From the NCBI GenBank assembly GCA_963792875.1, contig CAWBXV010000002.1, positions 930,001 to 994,000 of the forward strand: a DNA stretch of 64,000 bases, read 5' to 3'. Of the stretch, positions 1-9,168 are shown in pieces. The position numbers and the translations under genes are program-made. The notes beneath the pieces are model-generated. The model was not told where the DNA came from. It made no database searches and saw only the letters and a list, made by a program, of their open reading frames with translations. Position 1 is the stretch's first letter, and each line of letters starts with the position of its first letter. This DNA is from JAHEGP01 sp963792875 (GTDB lineage: Bacteria > Pseudomonadota > Gammaproteobacteria > Pseudomonadales > JAHEGP01).

Positions 1-688
1 GCTCGTGCTGGTGCTGGCGATTCTCAGTGTGGATTTTATCGTGGGGCGCTGGCAGCGACGCACGGCGGAGGTGGAATCGGCGCCCACACCGCATGCCGCT
101 TCCCGCGGGGAGCTGGCACCGCCGCCTGCGGTCAGCGGCGCTGCGCCAGGCCGGCCTCCCCGGGAGGAGGCAGAGGTGGCGACAGAGGTGGCGACAGAGG
201 TGGAGGCAGAGGTGGAGGCAGAGGCGGCGCCCAAGCCAGATCTGGCGGCAGACGTCGCCCAGAAGCGCGAAATCGAGGCGCTCTACCGCGGTCAGATACT
301 GCAACCGCGCGTTGAGCCTGAACCACAGACGCAACCCCGGCGGCGCCCCCCGGCAGCGCAAGCGCCCGGTGATGGGGACATCGCAGCGCTGCTGGCGCGG
401 GCAAAGGCGCCCGACGCGAATGCTGCGAATCCGTATCTGTCGGTGCCGTACATTACCGAGCTGCCGGCCGAAGTGCGCAGCCGGATTCCGACGCTGAATT
501 ATTCAGAGCACAATCTGGGCAGGGTCGCCGGTGAACATCGCGTCAGAATCAATGGCCAGCTGCTGGCGGCGGGACAGACGCTGCCCAATGATCTCAAGGT
601 GTTGGCCATCTATCCCGAGGGCGTCATCCTGAGCTTTCAGGGCACCCGGTTCCGCCTGGAGGCACTCAATCGCTGGGTGAACTTCTGA
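1..688 (+). CDS. gspB: type II secretion GspB-like protein (5' end outside window)
   Basis: Accessory inner-membrane protein of the type II secretion system; GspB works with the ATPase GspA in placing the outer-membrane secretin. The frame is open to the left edge, so the true start lies upstream; the first GTG in view is at 5. The first residues are hydrophobic (LVLAILSVDFIV) and look like the end of a membrane anchor. A low-complexity Ala/Pro/Glu linker follows, with an in-frame 12-bp tandem repeat, and then a globular C-terminal domain of about 60 residues (YSEHNLGRVAGEHRVRING onward, ending RWVNF) typical of the T2SSB domain. An upstream gspA would be expected just outside the window. The family call rests on the C-terminal domain and the anchor-linker-domain layout. 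Confidence 0.75.
   Translation, partial: LVLVLAILSVDFIVGRWQRRTAEVESAPTPHAASRGELAPPPAVSGAAPGRPPREEAEVATEVATEVEAEVEAEAAPKPDLAADVAQKREIEALYRGQILQPRVEPEPQTQPRRRPPAAQAPGDGDIAALLARAKAPDANAANPYLSVPYITELPAEVRSRIPTLNYSEHNLGRVAGEHRVRINGQLLAAGQTLPNDLKVLAIYPEGVILSFQGTRFRLEALNRWVNF
173..220 (+). repeat. 12-bp in-frame tandem repeat in the GspB linker
   Basis: Four head-to-tail 12-bp units: two GAGGTGGCGACA copies followed by two GAGGTGGAGGCA copies, with a degenerate half-unit on each side. They encode EVAT EVAT EVEA EVEA. The unit length is a multiple of three, so copy-number change would lengthen or shorten the periplasmic linker without a frameshift. Confidence 0.85.
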
Positions 689-706
689 CGCGGGACCGGC
701 GGCAGC

Positions 707-1906
707 TCACAGGGTGAGAGAGAGCTCGAGAGCGCCGCCAAAGGTGTCGGAACGTCCGAAAAAGCCCGTCAGATCGATGTGAAAGACATCGAAGGGTGAG
801 AAACCGATGCCGAGGGTCGCAATGTTTTCCCGGGTATTGCGGGCGTCGTGCCGGAGGCCGGCGCGCAATTGCACCCAGTTGGCGGCGTTGAATTCCCCGC
901 CCAGGCTCACGAACTGCGATGCGTCCAGCCCGTCGAAGCTCGAGCGGCTGTTGAGGTCGCCATCGAGGGCCAGGGTGAGGGCGTTGCTGTGGTAGGCGAC
1001 GCCGAGGCTGGCATTGGGCTCGATGCGGTAGGTGGTCTGAAAGCCGTTGATCTCAAGCGTGTCGTAGTCATTGGCGATCAGATCGCGCCACATCAGGCCC
1101 AGCCTCCAGTGCGGGGCAAAGCCCCAGGCCGCGCCGACATCCATATTGAAGGCGGCACCATCGTCGCGAATATCGCCCAGGTCGATATCGTCACTGTCGA
1201 ATGAGTTGGCACGCGCCACGTACAGGGCGGTATCCACGCGCTGATACTTGGGCGCGAATCCCAGCGCGAACTCGCCTGCCGGCAGCTGCCATGAGGTCGC
1301 CAGCGACAGCACGAATTCGCTGACCGCAGCCCCCAGCACCAGTCCGTACGATTGTATGTCGTCCAGCGCGCCGGGGTCGCCGCTGGCAATCGCGCCGTTG
1401 ATTCTGGCCGCATCGGCGCGGTCGTATCGGGCCACCGCGCCGCCCTCCGCCCGGCTGCGCAGGTCGATGGCGAAGGCCAGGCGCTTGCCGGGCACGGCAA
1501 AGCTGAGCCCGGCGCCCAGGGACGCCAGCACGGGGCTATCGGCGATCGTCTCCAGTGAGCCGAGGATGGCGTCGCGGGACTGCAGTGCGCCCTCGACGTC
1601 GCCCGCGATGACCTGCTGTTCCAGCAGCCCGTACCGAGTGGAGATCGCGTCGAGGCCGTCCACGACGTCGTCCGGATCGGACACCTCGCCGGTTGCCACC
1701 GGCAGCGAAACCGCGAAGCGGTCGCCCTCTCTGAAGTCGGTCAGCAGCGCGGGGTTGGCGCGGCTGGCGGCGTCGTAATGACTGGACGCCACGCCGGCAC
1801 CGCCCATGGCGAGGTTGCGGGCGCTGAAGCCGCTGGCAGACGTCGTGGATGTCAGCAGCGCCAGCGCGGCGGCGAAGCAGCAACGGTGTAAGTCAACCCT
1901 GGCCAT
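707..1906 (-). CDS. TraF-like outer-membrane protein (conjugal transfer TraF family)
   Basis: Secreted protein of 399 residues with an N-terminal signal (hydrophobic stretch around residues 8-22, ending TSASG) followed by ARNLAMGGAGVASSHYDAASRANPALL. This segment is characteristic of the TraF_2 / FadL-like barrel families, in which the N-terminus is followed by predicted beta strands. The C-terminus ends in alternating hydrophobic residues (LELSLTL), as expected for an outer-membrane beta barrel. A good Shine-Dalgarno (GGGAGA) precedes the ATG. The name 'conjugal transfer' is inherited from the family; no other transfer gene is nearby, so a role in conjugation is unlikely. It stands alone, convergent with the gspB-like gene, with only 18 bp between the two stop codons. 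Confidence 0.65.
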   Translation of the reverse strand: MARVDLHRCCFAAALALLTSTTSASGFSARNLAMGGAGVASSHYDAASRANPALLTDFREGDRFAVSLPVATGEVSDPDDVVDGLDAISTRYGLLEQQVIAGDVEGALQSRDAILGSLETIADSPVLASLGAGLSFAVPGKRLAFAIDLRSRAEGGAVARYDRADAARINGAIASGDPGALDDIQSYGLVLGAAVSEFVLSLATSWQLPAGEFALGFAPKYQRVDTALYVARANSFDSDDIDLGDIRDDGAAFNMDVGAAWGFAPHWRLGLMWRDLIANDYDTLEINGFQTTYRIEPNASLGVAYHSNALTLALDGDLNSRSSFDGLDASQFVSLGGEFNAANWVQLRAGLRHDARNTRENIATLGIGFSPFDVFHIDLTGFFGRSDTFGGALELSLTL

Positions 1907-2030
1907 ATGTCTCCCTGCTTCTGACGGCTGTCTATCAAGTCTAGGCCGGCCCAGTCGGGTCCGCCTGCTTCGTTTCCCCCAGGGCGTCAGCGGGGCTGTC
2001 GCCTGGCTGGTGGCCGGCAGGGGAACCCGG

Positions 2031-3455
2031 TCAGGTCACCAGGCCCGGTACGGACTTGATCTCGAGATATTCTTCGAGGCCGTAGCTGCCCCACTCGCGG
2101 CCGTTGCCGGACTGCTTGTAGCCACCAAAGGGCGCCTGCGGGTCGAGCGTGGCGCCGTTGATGGACACAACGCCCGCGCGCAGCCGCCTGGCGAGGCGGC
2201 TCGCAACGGCAGGGTCGCCCTGGACGTAGGCAGCCAGCCCGTAGCGCGTGTCATTGGCCAGAGCGATGGCCTCCTCTTCGTCCTGGTAGGGGATGATGGC
2301 CAGTACCGGCCCGAAAATCTCCTCTCGGGCGATGGTCATGGCGCTATTGACCGGACTGAATACCGTGGGCTGGACGAAATACCCCCGCCGCAGCCCAGGC
2401 GGCCGCCCCGGGCCCCCCGTGACGAGCCGCGCGCCCTCCGCCAGCCCCTGGGCGATCAGCTGCTGTATCGCGTCGTACTGGGACCGGCAGACCACGGGCC
2501 CGAGGGTGGTGGCCGCGTCGGCGGGGTCGCCCGGCTTCAGGTCGCGGGCGGCGCGGGTGGCTATGGCCGCGGCCTCATCCACGCGCGCGGCGGGAACCAG
2601 CATGCGGGAGGGTGCCGTGCAGGTCTGCCCGCTATTGTTGAAGCAGCGCTGCACGCCGGCGGTCACGGCAAGCTCCAGGTCAGCGCTGGTCAGAATGATA
2701 TTGGGCGATTTGCCGCCGAGCTCCTGGGTGACCCGCTTGATGGTGCTGGCGGCATTGGTGGCAACGGCTACGCCGGCGCGGGTGGAGCCTGTGAAGGATA
2801 CCATGTCGACCCCCTCATGACGGCTGAGTGGCACGCCCGCATCGGGCCCATCGCCGTTGACCAGGTTGAACACTCCCGGCGGCACGCCGGCGGCATGCAT
2901 GATCTGGGCGAAAATGACTGCTGAAACCGGCGTGCGTTCGGAGGGCTTCAGCACCATCGTGCAGCCCGCTGCCAACGCTGGACCGACCTTGCAGGCTATC
3001 TGGTTCAGCGGCCAGTTCCAGGGCGTTATCAGGCCGCAGACGCCGATGGGCTCCTTGAGCACGACGGTGTCGCCGCGGCGCTCCTCGAAGGGATAGTCGC
3101 GCAGCACCGTGAGCGCGGTCTCCAGGTGCTGTCGTCCCAGGGGCACCTGGGCCTTGCGCGCCAGGCTGATCGGGCAGCCCATCTCCTCACAGAGGGCCAG
3201 CGCCAGCTCTTCCTGCCGCGCCGCGTACTGATCGATGATGCGCTGCAGGAGTGCGCAGCGCTCCAGGCGGCTGCTGCGGGAAAAATCGTCAAAGGCCTCG
3301 CGGGCTGCGCGCACCGCGGCGTCGACCTCCGCGCTGCCGCCGGCGGCAATGACTGCCAGCGGCTCCTCCGTGGCCGGATTGGTGACGGTGAACGATCGGG
3401 GGCGGGCAGAGGCAAGCCACTGGCCACCGATGTAGTGATGCGGGTAGTGGCGCAT
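2031..3455 (-). CDS. NAD(P)-dependent aldehyde dehydrogenase
   Basis: Full-length aldehyde dehydrogenase (474 residues) oxidising an unidentified aldehyde to the acid. The Rossmann segment ITPWNWPLNQIACKVGPAL, the FTGSTRAG turn, the general-base Glu in QELGGKSPN and the nucleophilic Cys in NNSGQTCTAPSRM are all present. It is the last gene of the liu operon, 27 bp after the acetoacetyl-CoA ligase. Its substrate may therefore be a branched or short-chain aldehyde that feeds acyl-CoA catabolism; that link is inferred from position. Nothing looks truncated. Confidence 0.85.
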   Translation of the reverse strand: MRHYPHHYIGGQWLASARPRSFTVTNPATEEPLAVIAAGGSAEVDAAVRAAREAFDDFSRSSRLERCALLQRIIDQYAARQEELALALCEEMGCPISLARKAQVPLGRQHLETALTVLRDYPFEERRGDTVVLKEPIGVCGLITPWNWPLNQIACKVGPALAAGCTMVLKPSERTPVSAVIFAQIMHAAGVPPGVFNLVNGDGPDAGVPLSRHEGVDMVSFTGSTRAGVAVATNAASTIKRVTQELGGKSPNIILTSADLELAVTAGVQRCFNNSGQTCTAPSRMLVPAARVDEAAAIATRAARDLKPGDPADAATTLGPVVCRSQYDAIQQLIAQGLAEGARLVTGGPGRPPGLRRGYFVQPTVFSPVNSAMTIAREEIFGPVLAIIPYQDEEEAIALANDTRYGLAAYVQGDPAVASRLARRLRAGVVSINGATLDPQAPFGGYKQSGNGREWGSYGLEEYLEIKSVPGLVT

Positions 3456-3482
3456 AGCGGCGCGTTCCTCTGCTGGTGTGGC

Positions 3483-5435
3483 TCAGATCTCGAGTTCCGG
3501 CCGGTCCCGGAATTGCTCCAGCGCCTCAGGATTGGCCAGGGCATCCCGATTGCCGACCGGCCTGCCGTGAACCACTTCGCGCACGGCCAGCTCGACGATC
3601 TTGCCGCTGATGGTGCGCGGGATGGCGGTGACCTGCACGATGCGTGCCGGCACATGGCGCGGGCTGGCATGGCGGCGCATCCGCTCGGCGATGCGGCGCC
3701 GCAGGTCGTCGTCCAGCGCCAACCCTTGCCGCAGCACGACGAACAGGACGATGCGGGTATCGCCCTGCCATTCCTGGCCGATGACCAGGGCGTCGGTGAC
3801 GGCCTCGATGGCCTCGAGTTGGCGGTAGATCTCCGCAGTGCCGATGCGCACGCCACCGGGGTTGAGCACGGCGTCGGAGCGGCCGTGGATGATCATGCCG
3901 CCGTGGCTGGTGATCTCGCCATAGTCGCCATGCGCCCAAGCGTCGGCGAAGCGCTCGAAATAGGCCCGCCGGAAGCGGCTGCCGTCAGGGTCGTTCCAGA
4001 AGCCCAGCGGGCAGCTCGGAAAGGCCCTCGTGCAGACCAGTTCGCCCTTGCGCTGGCGCAGGCTGTCGCCCCGTTCATCCCGTATTTCGACCGCCATGCC
4101 AAGCCCGGGGCACTGGATTTCACCGGCATAGACCGGCAGGGTCGGATTGCCCAGCACAAAGCAGGAGATGATATCCGTGCCGCCGGAGATGGACGCCAAC
4201 AGCAGGTCGGGCTTGAATGCCTCATACACCCAGGCAAAGCACTCGGCGGACAGGGGCGACCCGGTCGACAGCAGGGTCTGCAGGGAATCCAGGCGGTGGG
4301 AGCGGCGCGGCTGCAGGCCGGACTTTTTCAGCGCGCCCAGATAGCCCGCGCTGGCGCCGAACACGGTGATGTTCTCGTCATCGATGGCATCGACCAGCCG
4401 TGACCCGTCGCGCGCCATGGGCGAACCATCGTAGAGCACCAGGGTGCACCCGGATGCCAGGCCGGAAGCGAGCCAGTTCCACATCATCCAGCCGCAGGTC
4501 GTGAAATAGAACAGCACATCCTCGCGCCGGATATCGGTATGCAGCTGGTGTTCCTTGAGGTGCTGCAGCAGCGTGCCGCCGGCCCCGTGCAGGATGCACT
4601 TGGGCGCACCGGTGGTGCCGGACGAGTAGAGAATGAACAGGGGCTGATCGAACGGCAGCTGTGCGAACGCCAGCGGCGCCGGCGCCGCCATGCGGCAGAA
4701 GGCGTCGTAGGGCACGCTGGCGCGGATCGCCCCCAGGTCGGCGTCCTGCGCCAGTACCGGTACCACGATGACGCGCTCGATGGCGGGAATGCGGTCGGCG
4801 ATGTCGGCAAGCCGCTCACGGATGTCGATGGCCTTGCCCTGGTAGACATAGCCGTCCGCGGCGAACAGCAGCCGCGGTTCGATCTGTCCGAAGCGATCCA
4901 TGATGCCGCTGGCGCCGAAATCCGGCGAGCAGGAGGACCACACCGCCCCGATGCTGGCGCTGGCCAGCATGGCGATGATCGCCTCGGGGATGTTGGGCAG
5001 GATGGCGGCCACGCGATCGCCAGCCTGCACGCCGTGAGCGCGCAGGGCGGCGGCGAGGCGCTCGACCTCGAGGTACAGCGCGGCGTAGGTGAGCACGCGG
5101 CGCCCGCCGTCTTCGGTGAGCGCGACCAGGGCGGGGCGCTCGTCGCGAAAGCGCAGCAGGTTCTGGGCGTAGTTCAGGCGGCTGCCGACGAACCAGCGCG
5201 CCCCCGGCAGCTGCTCGCCGTGCTCCAGTACGGTGTCACAGCCCCGCGAGCAGACCACATCGCAGTAGTCCCACAGTTCGCTCCAGAAGGCCGCGCGTTC
5301 ATCGATGGACCAGCGGTGCAGTGCCGCGTAGTCGGGCAGCGCCAGCCCGTAGCGGCCGCGAATGCGCTCCGTGAAGGCGGTGATGCGAGCGTTGGCGACG
5401 CGCTCCGGGCCGGGCTGCCACAGCGGCGCGTTCAT
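3483..5435 (-). CDS. acetoacetate--CoA ligase
   Basis: Activates acetoacetate to acetoacetyl-CoA with ATP and CoA (650 residues, the normal length for the family). It is an ANL-superfamily enzyme: an N-terminal cap (ACAS_N-like), the AMP-binding P-loop LYSSGTTGAPKCILH, the A5 region STGSPLS, and a C-terminal lid ending with the catalytic Lys region RTISGKIVELAV. The start ATG overlaps the stop of the HMG-CoA lyase gene (ATGA), so the two are probably translationally coupled. The context makes sense: HMG-CoA lyase releases acetoacetate, and this ligase returns it to the CoA pool. It is close in sequence to acetyl-CoA synthetase, but the position next to liuE and the length favour acetoacetate. 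Confidence 0.88.
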   Translation of the reverse strand: MNAPLWQPGPERVANARITAFTERIRGRYGLALPDYAALHRWSIDERAAFWSELWDYCDVVCSRGCDTVLEHGEQLPGARWFVGSRLNYAQNLLRFRDERPALVALTEDGGRRVLTYAALYLEVERLAAALRAHGVQAGDRVAAILPNIPEAIIAMLASASIGAVWSSCSPDFGASGIMDRFGQIEPRLLFAADGYVYQGKAIDIRERLADIADRIPAIERVIVVPVLAQDADLGAIRASVPYDAFCRMAAPAPLAFAQLPFDQPLFILYSSGTTGAPKCILHGAGGTLLQHLKEHQLHTDIRREDVLFYFTTCGWMMWNWLASGLASGCTLVLYDGSPMARDGSRLVDAIDDENITVFGASAGYLGALKKSGLQPRRSHRLDSLQTLLSTGSPLSAECFAWVYEAFKPDLLLASISGGTDIISCFVLGNPTLPVYAGEIQCPGLGMAVEIRDERGDSLRQRKGELVCTRAFPSCPLGFWNDPDGSRFRRAYFERFADAWAHGDYGEITSHGGMIIHGRSDAVLNPGGVRIGTAEIYRQLEAIEAVTDALVIGQEWQGDTRIVLFVVLRQGLALDDDLRRRIAERMRRHASPRHVPARIVQVTAIPRTISGKIVELAVREVVHGRPVGNRDALANPEALEQFRDRPELEI

Positions 5436-6343
5436 GTTGCAGCGCCGCTGCGGGCTTGGGCCACGCGGGATTGGCTGGGTCGGCCCAGGCAGCGGGAGAT
5501 GCGATTGCCGGACGCGATGAGCGCATCCAGGCGGATGCCCGAGTCGATGTTGAGGCCGTTCAGCATATAGACCAGATCCTCGCTGGCGACGTTGCCGCTG
5601 GCGCCGCGCGCATAGGGGCAGCCGCCCAGCCCGGCCACGGCGCTGTCGAGCACCGTGATGCCGGCCTGCAGCGCCGCGTAGATATTGGCCAGCGCCTGGC
5701 CGTAGGTGTCGTGGCAGTGCAGCGCCAGCCGGGTCAGCGGTACCCGCCGTGCACAGCTTGCGATGAGGTCGCCGATCTGGCCTGGAGTGCCCACGCCAAT
5801 GGTATCGCCGAGTGAGACCTCGTAACAGCCGCTGTCGTAGAGCCGGGCCGCCAGCTCCGCCACCCCCTGCGGCGCCACCGCGCCTTCGTAGGGACAGCCG
5901 GCCACGCAGCTCACATAGCCTCTGACGCGGATGCCATCGGCGGCGGCCCGCGCCAGCACGGGGGCAAAGCGCGCCAGGCTGTCGGCGATGGAGCAGTTGA
6001 TATTTTTGACGCTGAAGGTCTCCGAAGCCGCGGCGAAGACCGCCACCTCGTCGGCGCCCGCGGCGACCGCCCGCTCATAACCCTGGAGATTGGGCGTCAG
6101 CGCGGAATAGGTCACGCCGGCCTGCTTGGGCAGCCGCCGGAACAGCTCGTCGCTGCCGGCCATCTGCGGCACCCATGCCGGGTTGACGAAGCTGCCCGCC
6201 TCGATGTTGCGCAGCCCGGCGCTGGCGAGGTCGGCCAGCAGCTGCAGTTTGTCCTCGAGCGCGATGACCCGGGGCTCGTTCTGCAGGCCGTCGCGGGGAC
6301 CCACCTCCACGATCCTGACCTGTTCGGGCATGGGCGTTGGCAT
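5432..6343 (-). CDS. liuE: hydroxymethylglutaryl-CoA lyase
   Basis: Cleaves 3-hydroxy-3-methylglutaryl-CoA to acetyl-CoA and acetoacetate, the last step of leucine degradation. The protein is a TIM-barrel lyase of the DRE-TIM family (303 residues from this ATG), with the N-terminal EVGPRDGLQNEP metal/substrate motif, SLGDTIGVGTPGQI, the metal-binding LHCHDTYGQALAN, and the lid Cys in VAGLGGCPYARGASGN. I place the start at the ATG that overlaps the liuD stop (TGATG); a GTG one codon upstream (6346) is the alternative. It is embedded between liuD and the acetoacetate ligase gene with overlaps at both ends. Confidence 0.92.
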   Translation of the reverse strand: MPTPMPEQVRIVEVGPRDGLQNEPRVIALEDKLQLLADLASAGLRNIEAGSFVNPAWVPQMAGSDELFRRLPKQAGVTYSALTPNLQGYERAVAAGADEVAVFAAASETFSVKNINCSIADSLARFAPVLARAAADGIRVRGYVSCVAGCPYEGAVAPQGVAELAARLYDSGCYEVSLGDTIGVGTPGQIGDLIASCARRVPLTRLALHCHDTYGQALANIYAALQAGITVLDSAVAGLGGCPYARGASGNVASEDLVYMLNGLNIDSGIRLDALIASGNRISRCLGRPSQSRVAQARSGAAT

Positions 6344-8352
6344 CACTCCTCGCCCGCCTCGGCCAGTTCGAGCAGCTGCGCGCCGTCGTCGACCAGGTCG
6401 CCCTCCCGGCAGCTCAGGCGCTTGACGATGCCGTGGCGGGGCGCCCGCAGCGTGTGCTCCATCTTCATGGCCTCGATGACCAGCAGCGCCTGGCCGACGT
6501 CGACGATGGCGCCTTCGGACACCAGCAGCGAGATGACGCGCCCGTTCATCGGCGCCGCGAGCCGGCCCCAGCGGGCGCCGGCGTCGGCCGCGCCGACCTC
6601 GGGCTCACACACCGCAAAGTCGGTGGTGCCGATGCCCTCGATCAACAGGCTGTAACCCCCCGGGCGGGGCTCGCACAGGGCGCGCAGGCGGTGGCCGTCG
6701 AGCTCGGCCTGCAGCGCGTTGCCCGTCAGCGTGCCGCGGCAGTGAAATGCGCGCTCATCGACGTGGACCTGCACTGTGCCGGCCGCCATGGTGTCGTCGC
6801 TGGCCAGGCACAGCGCGTACTCGACGCCGTCACAGCGCAGCCTGACCGTTTCCCGGTGGGGCTGGTTGACGCGCCAGCCGTCGGCCCGCCGCCAGGGCGA
6901 GCAGGGGTCGCGGTCAGGTGGCGCCCCGGGGACCGCCTGCTGCCGCGCCAGGTGCAGATACAGCGCGGCCAGCGGCAGCCAGGCGGGGTGGTGTGCCGTC
7001 GTCAGCAGCTCGGCGGCGTGGTGGCCAATGAAGCCGGTGTCGAGGGCGGCGCCGGCCATGGCGGGGTGCCTCAGCAGCCGGCGCAGCAAGGGCAGATTGG
7101 TCGGCAGTCCACCGATGTGATAGTCCGTCAGTGCGCCGCTCAGCCGGTGCAGGGCCTGCTCGCGGCTCTCTCCCCAGGCCAGCACCTTGGCGATCATGGG
7201 GTCGTAGAAGATGCTCACCTCATCGCCCTGGCGGATGCCGGTGTCGATGCGCAGGTGCCCGTCGGCGACCGGCTCCCGCAGCAGGGCGATGCGGCCGGCG
7301 ACCGGCAGAAAGTCACGCGCGGGGTCCTCGGCATAGACGCGCGCCTCGATGGCGTGGCCGTGGCAGCGCAGCGCCGACTGCGCCAGCGGCAGCGCCGCTC
7401 CGGCGGCTACCCGCAGCTGCCACTCCACCAGGTCCACGCCGCTGACGAGCTCGGTCACGCCGTGCTCGACCTGCAGGCGGGTGTTCATCTCCATGAAGTA
7501 GAACTGATGGGCCGAGTCCAGCAGAAACTCGACCGTACCCGCTCCCACGTAGTCGATCGCCCGCGCCGCGGCCACGGCCAGTTCGCCCATGCGCTGGCGC
7601 AGCGCCGGTGCCAGGCCCGGTGCGGGCGCCTCTTCGATGATCTTCTGGTGGCGCCGCTGAATGGAGCAATCGCGGTCGAACAGGAATACGCTGCCGCCGT
7701 GGCTGTCGCAGAATACCTGCACTTCGACGTGGCGGGGCCGGTCCAGATATTTTTCCAGCAGCATGCGGTCGTCACCAAAGGCGGTCAGCGCTTCGCGCCG
7801 GGCGCTCCTGAGGCTATCCGTAAAGGCGGCGTCGCCGTCGACGACGCGCATGCCGGTGCCGCCGCCGCCGGCCACCGCCTTGAGCAGCACCGGGTAGCCC
7901 AGTTGCCGCGCCTGGCGGTGCAGGGTGGCATCGCTCTGATCGTCGCCGTGGTAGCCTGGCACAACCGGAATGCCGGCTGCCTCAGCGAGGCGCTTGGCCG
8001 CCGACTTGGAACCCATGCGCTCGATGGCCGCGGCCGGCGGCCCGATGAACACCAGGCCCCGGGCGGCGCAGGCGCGGCAGAACGCGGCGCTCTCGCTGAG
8101 GAAGCCATAGCCCGGATGGATCGCCTCGGCGCCGGTGCGGCGGGCCGCCTCCAGTACGGCGTCGATGTTCAGATAGGAGGCCGACGGCGCCGGGCCGCCG
8201 ATGAGTACCGCTTCGCCCGCCAGCGCCACGTGCAGGGCGTCGCGATCCGCCTCGGAGTACACGGCGACGGTGGCGATGCCCATGCGGTGCGCGGTCCGCA
8301 GGATGCGGCAGGCGATTTCACCGCGATTGGCGATCAGCAGTTTTCTGAACAT
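6343..8352 (-). CDS. liuD: methylcrotonyl-CoA carboxylase biotin-carrying alpha subunit
   Basis: Carboxylates biotin with ATP and bicarbonate for the carboxylation of 3-methylcrotonyl-CoA (669 residues). Order of domains: biotin carboxylase N-domain (RKLLIANRGEIACRI), ATP-grasp domain (KAVAGGGGTGMRVV), biotin carboxylase C-domain (EARVYAEDP), a middle BT domain, and a C-terminal biotinyl domain. The biotin attachment motif EAMKMEHT carries the modified Lys at about residue 630. Six bases separate it from liuC and its stop overlaps liuE. Acetyl-, propionyl- and geranyl-CoA carboxylase alpha subunits are similar, but the complete liuABCDE order settles the assignment. Confidence 0.92.
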   Translation of the reverse strand: MFRKLLIANRGEIACRILRTAHRMGIATVAVYSEADRDALHVALAGEAVLIGGPAPSASYLNIDAVLEAARRTGAEAIHPGYGFLSESAAFCRACAARGLVFIGPPAAAIERMGSKSAAKRLAEAAGIPVVPGYHGDDQSDATLHRQARQLGYPVLLKAVAGGGGTGMRVVDGDAAFTDSLRSARREALTAFGDDRMLLEKYLDRPRHVEVQVFCDSHGGSVFLFDRDCSIQRRHQKIIEEAPAPGLAPALRQRMGELAVAAARAIDYVGAGTVEFLLDSAHQFYFMEMNTRLQVEHGVTELVSGVDLVEWQLRVAAGAALPLAQSALRCHGHAIEARVYAEDPARDFLPVAGRIALLREPVADGHLRIDTGIRQGDEVSIFYDPMIAKVLAWGESREQALHRLSGALTDYHIGGLPTNLPLLRRLLRHPAMAGAALDTGFIGHHAAELLTTAHHPAWLPLAALYLHLARQQAVPGAPPDRDPCSPWRRADGWRVNQPHRETVRLRCDGVEYALCLASDDTMAAGTVQVHVDERAFHCRGTLTGNALQAELDGHRLRALCEPRPGGYSLLIEGIGTTDFAVCEPEVGAADAGARWGRLAAPMNGRVISLLVSEGAIVDVGQALLVIEAMKMEHTLRAPRHGIVKRLSCREGDLVDDGAQLLELAEAGEE

Positions 8353-8358
8353 GACACC

Positions 8359-9147
8359 TCAGCCCTGCCAGTCCGGCTGGCGTTTTTCGAGGAAGGCGCG
8401 CATCCCCTCCTGGCCCTCCGCCGACGTGCGCAGCCGCGCGATGCCCTCGCTGGTGGCGGCCAGCAGGGCCTCGCTGCGGGGCTCGTGCGCGACCCGGGCG
8501 ACCAGCCTCTTGCTGGCTGTCAGCGCCTGTGGGCCGCCTTTGAGCAGTTCGCCGACGCAGCGCTGGACGGCGGCGTCCAGCTGGTCGGCTGCCGCCACTT
8601 CCGACAGCAGCCCCAGCGCCTGGGCCCGCGCTGCCGTAAAGCGCTCGGCCGTGGTGAAGTAGCGGCGCGCCGCGCGGCTGCCGATGGCGGCGACGACGTA
8701 GGGCGCGATGGTGGCCGGGATGAGACCCAGCCTCACCTCGCTGAGGCAGAAGCTGGCGGTCGGCGCGCCGATGGCGATGTCGCAGCAGCTGATCAGGCCG
8801 AGGCCGCCGCCGTAGGCCGGGCCCTGCACCCGGGCGATGCTCACCTGGGGCAGCTCGTCGAGCTGCTGCAGCATGCGCGCCATGGCCTGCGCATCGCGGT
8901 AATTCTCCTGGTAGCTGCAGTCGGCCATGCGCCGCATCCATTGCAGGTCCGCGCCGGCGCAGAAGTGGTCCCCGGCGGCGGCGAGCACCAGCACCCGCAC
9001 GCTGGCATCGCGCTGCAGGGCGTCGAAGGCGTCGCTCAGGTCGGCGATCATGTGGTCATCGAAGGCGTTGCGGCGCTGCGGGCGGTTCAGACACAGCGTC
9101 GCTACCGCGGGGCTCGCGCGCGTCAGCAGGACGGAGGCTTCACTCAT
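8359..9147 (-). CDS. liuC: methylglutaconyl-CoA hydratase (enoyl-CoA hydratase family)
   Basis: Hydrates 3-methylglutaconyl-CoA to HMG-CoA (262 residues). Crotonase-fold features are visible: the oxyanion-hole segment HFCAGADLQWM, GPAYGGGLGLISCCDIAIG, and SEVRLGLIPATIAPYVV, with the segment SFCLSEVRLGL matching the active-site helix of methylglutaconyl-CoA hydratases. It lies between liuB and liuD, the usual position in gammaproteobacterial liu operons. Another enoyl-CoA hydratase specificity is possible from sequence alone; the operon makes this one much the most likely. Confidence 0.9.
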   Translation of the reverse strand: MSEASVLLTRASPAVATLCLNRPQRRNAFDDHMIADLSDAFDALQRDASVRVLVLAAAGDHFCAGADLQWMRRMADCSYQENYRDAQAMARMLQQLDELPQVSIARVQGPAYGGGLGLISCCDIAIGAPTASFCLSEVRLGLIPATIAPYVVAAIGSRAARRYFTTAERFTAARAQALGLLSEVAAADQLDAAVQRCVGELLKGGPQALTASKRLVARVAHEPRSEALLAATSEGIARLRTSAEGQEGMRAFLEKRQPDWQG

Positions 9148-9168
9148 GTCGGGCGGGCTCCTTGGCGG

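Noticed and set aside
707..1906. Plasmid or conjugative element, from the TraF name
   Set aside because: Only the family label suggests it. No relaxase, pilus or transfer genes are present and the protein looks like a chromosomal outer-membrane barrel.
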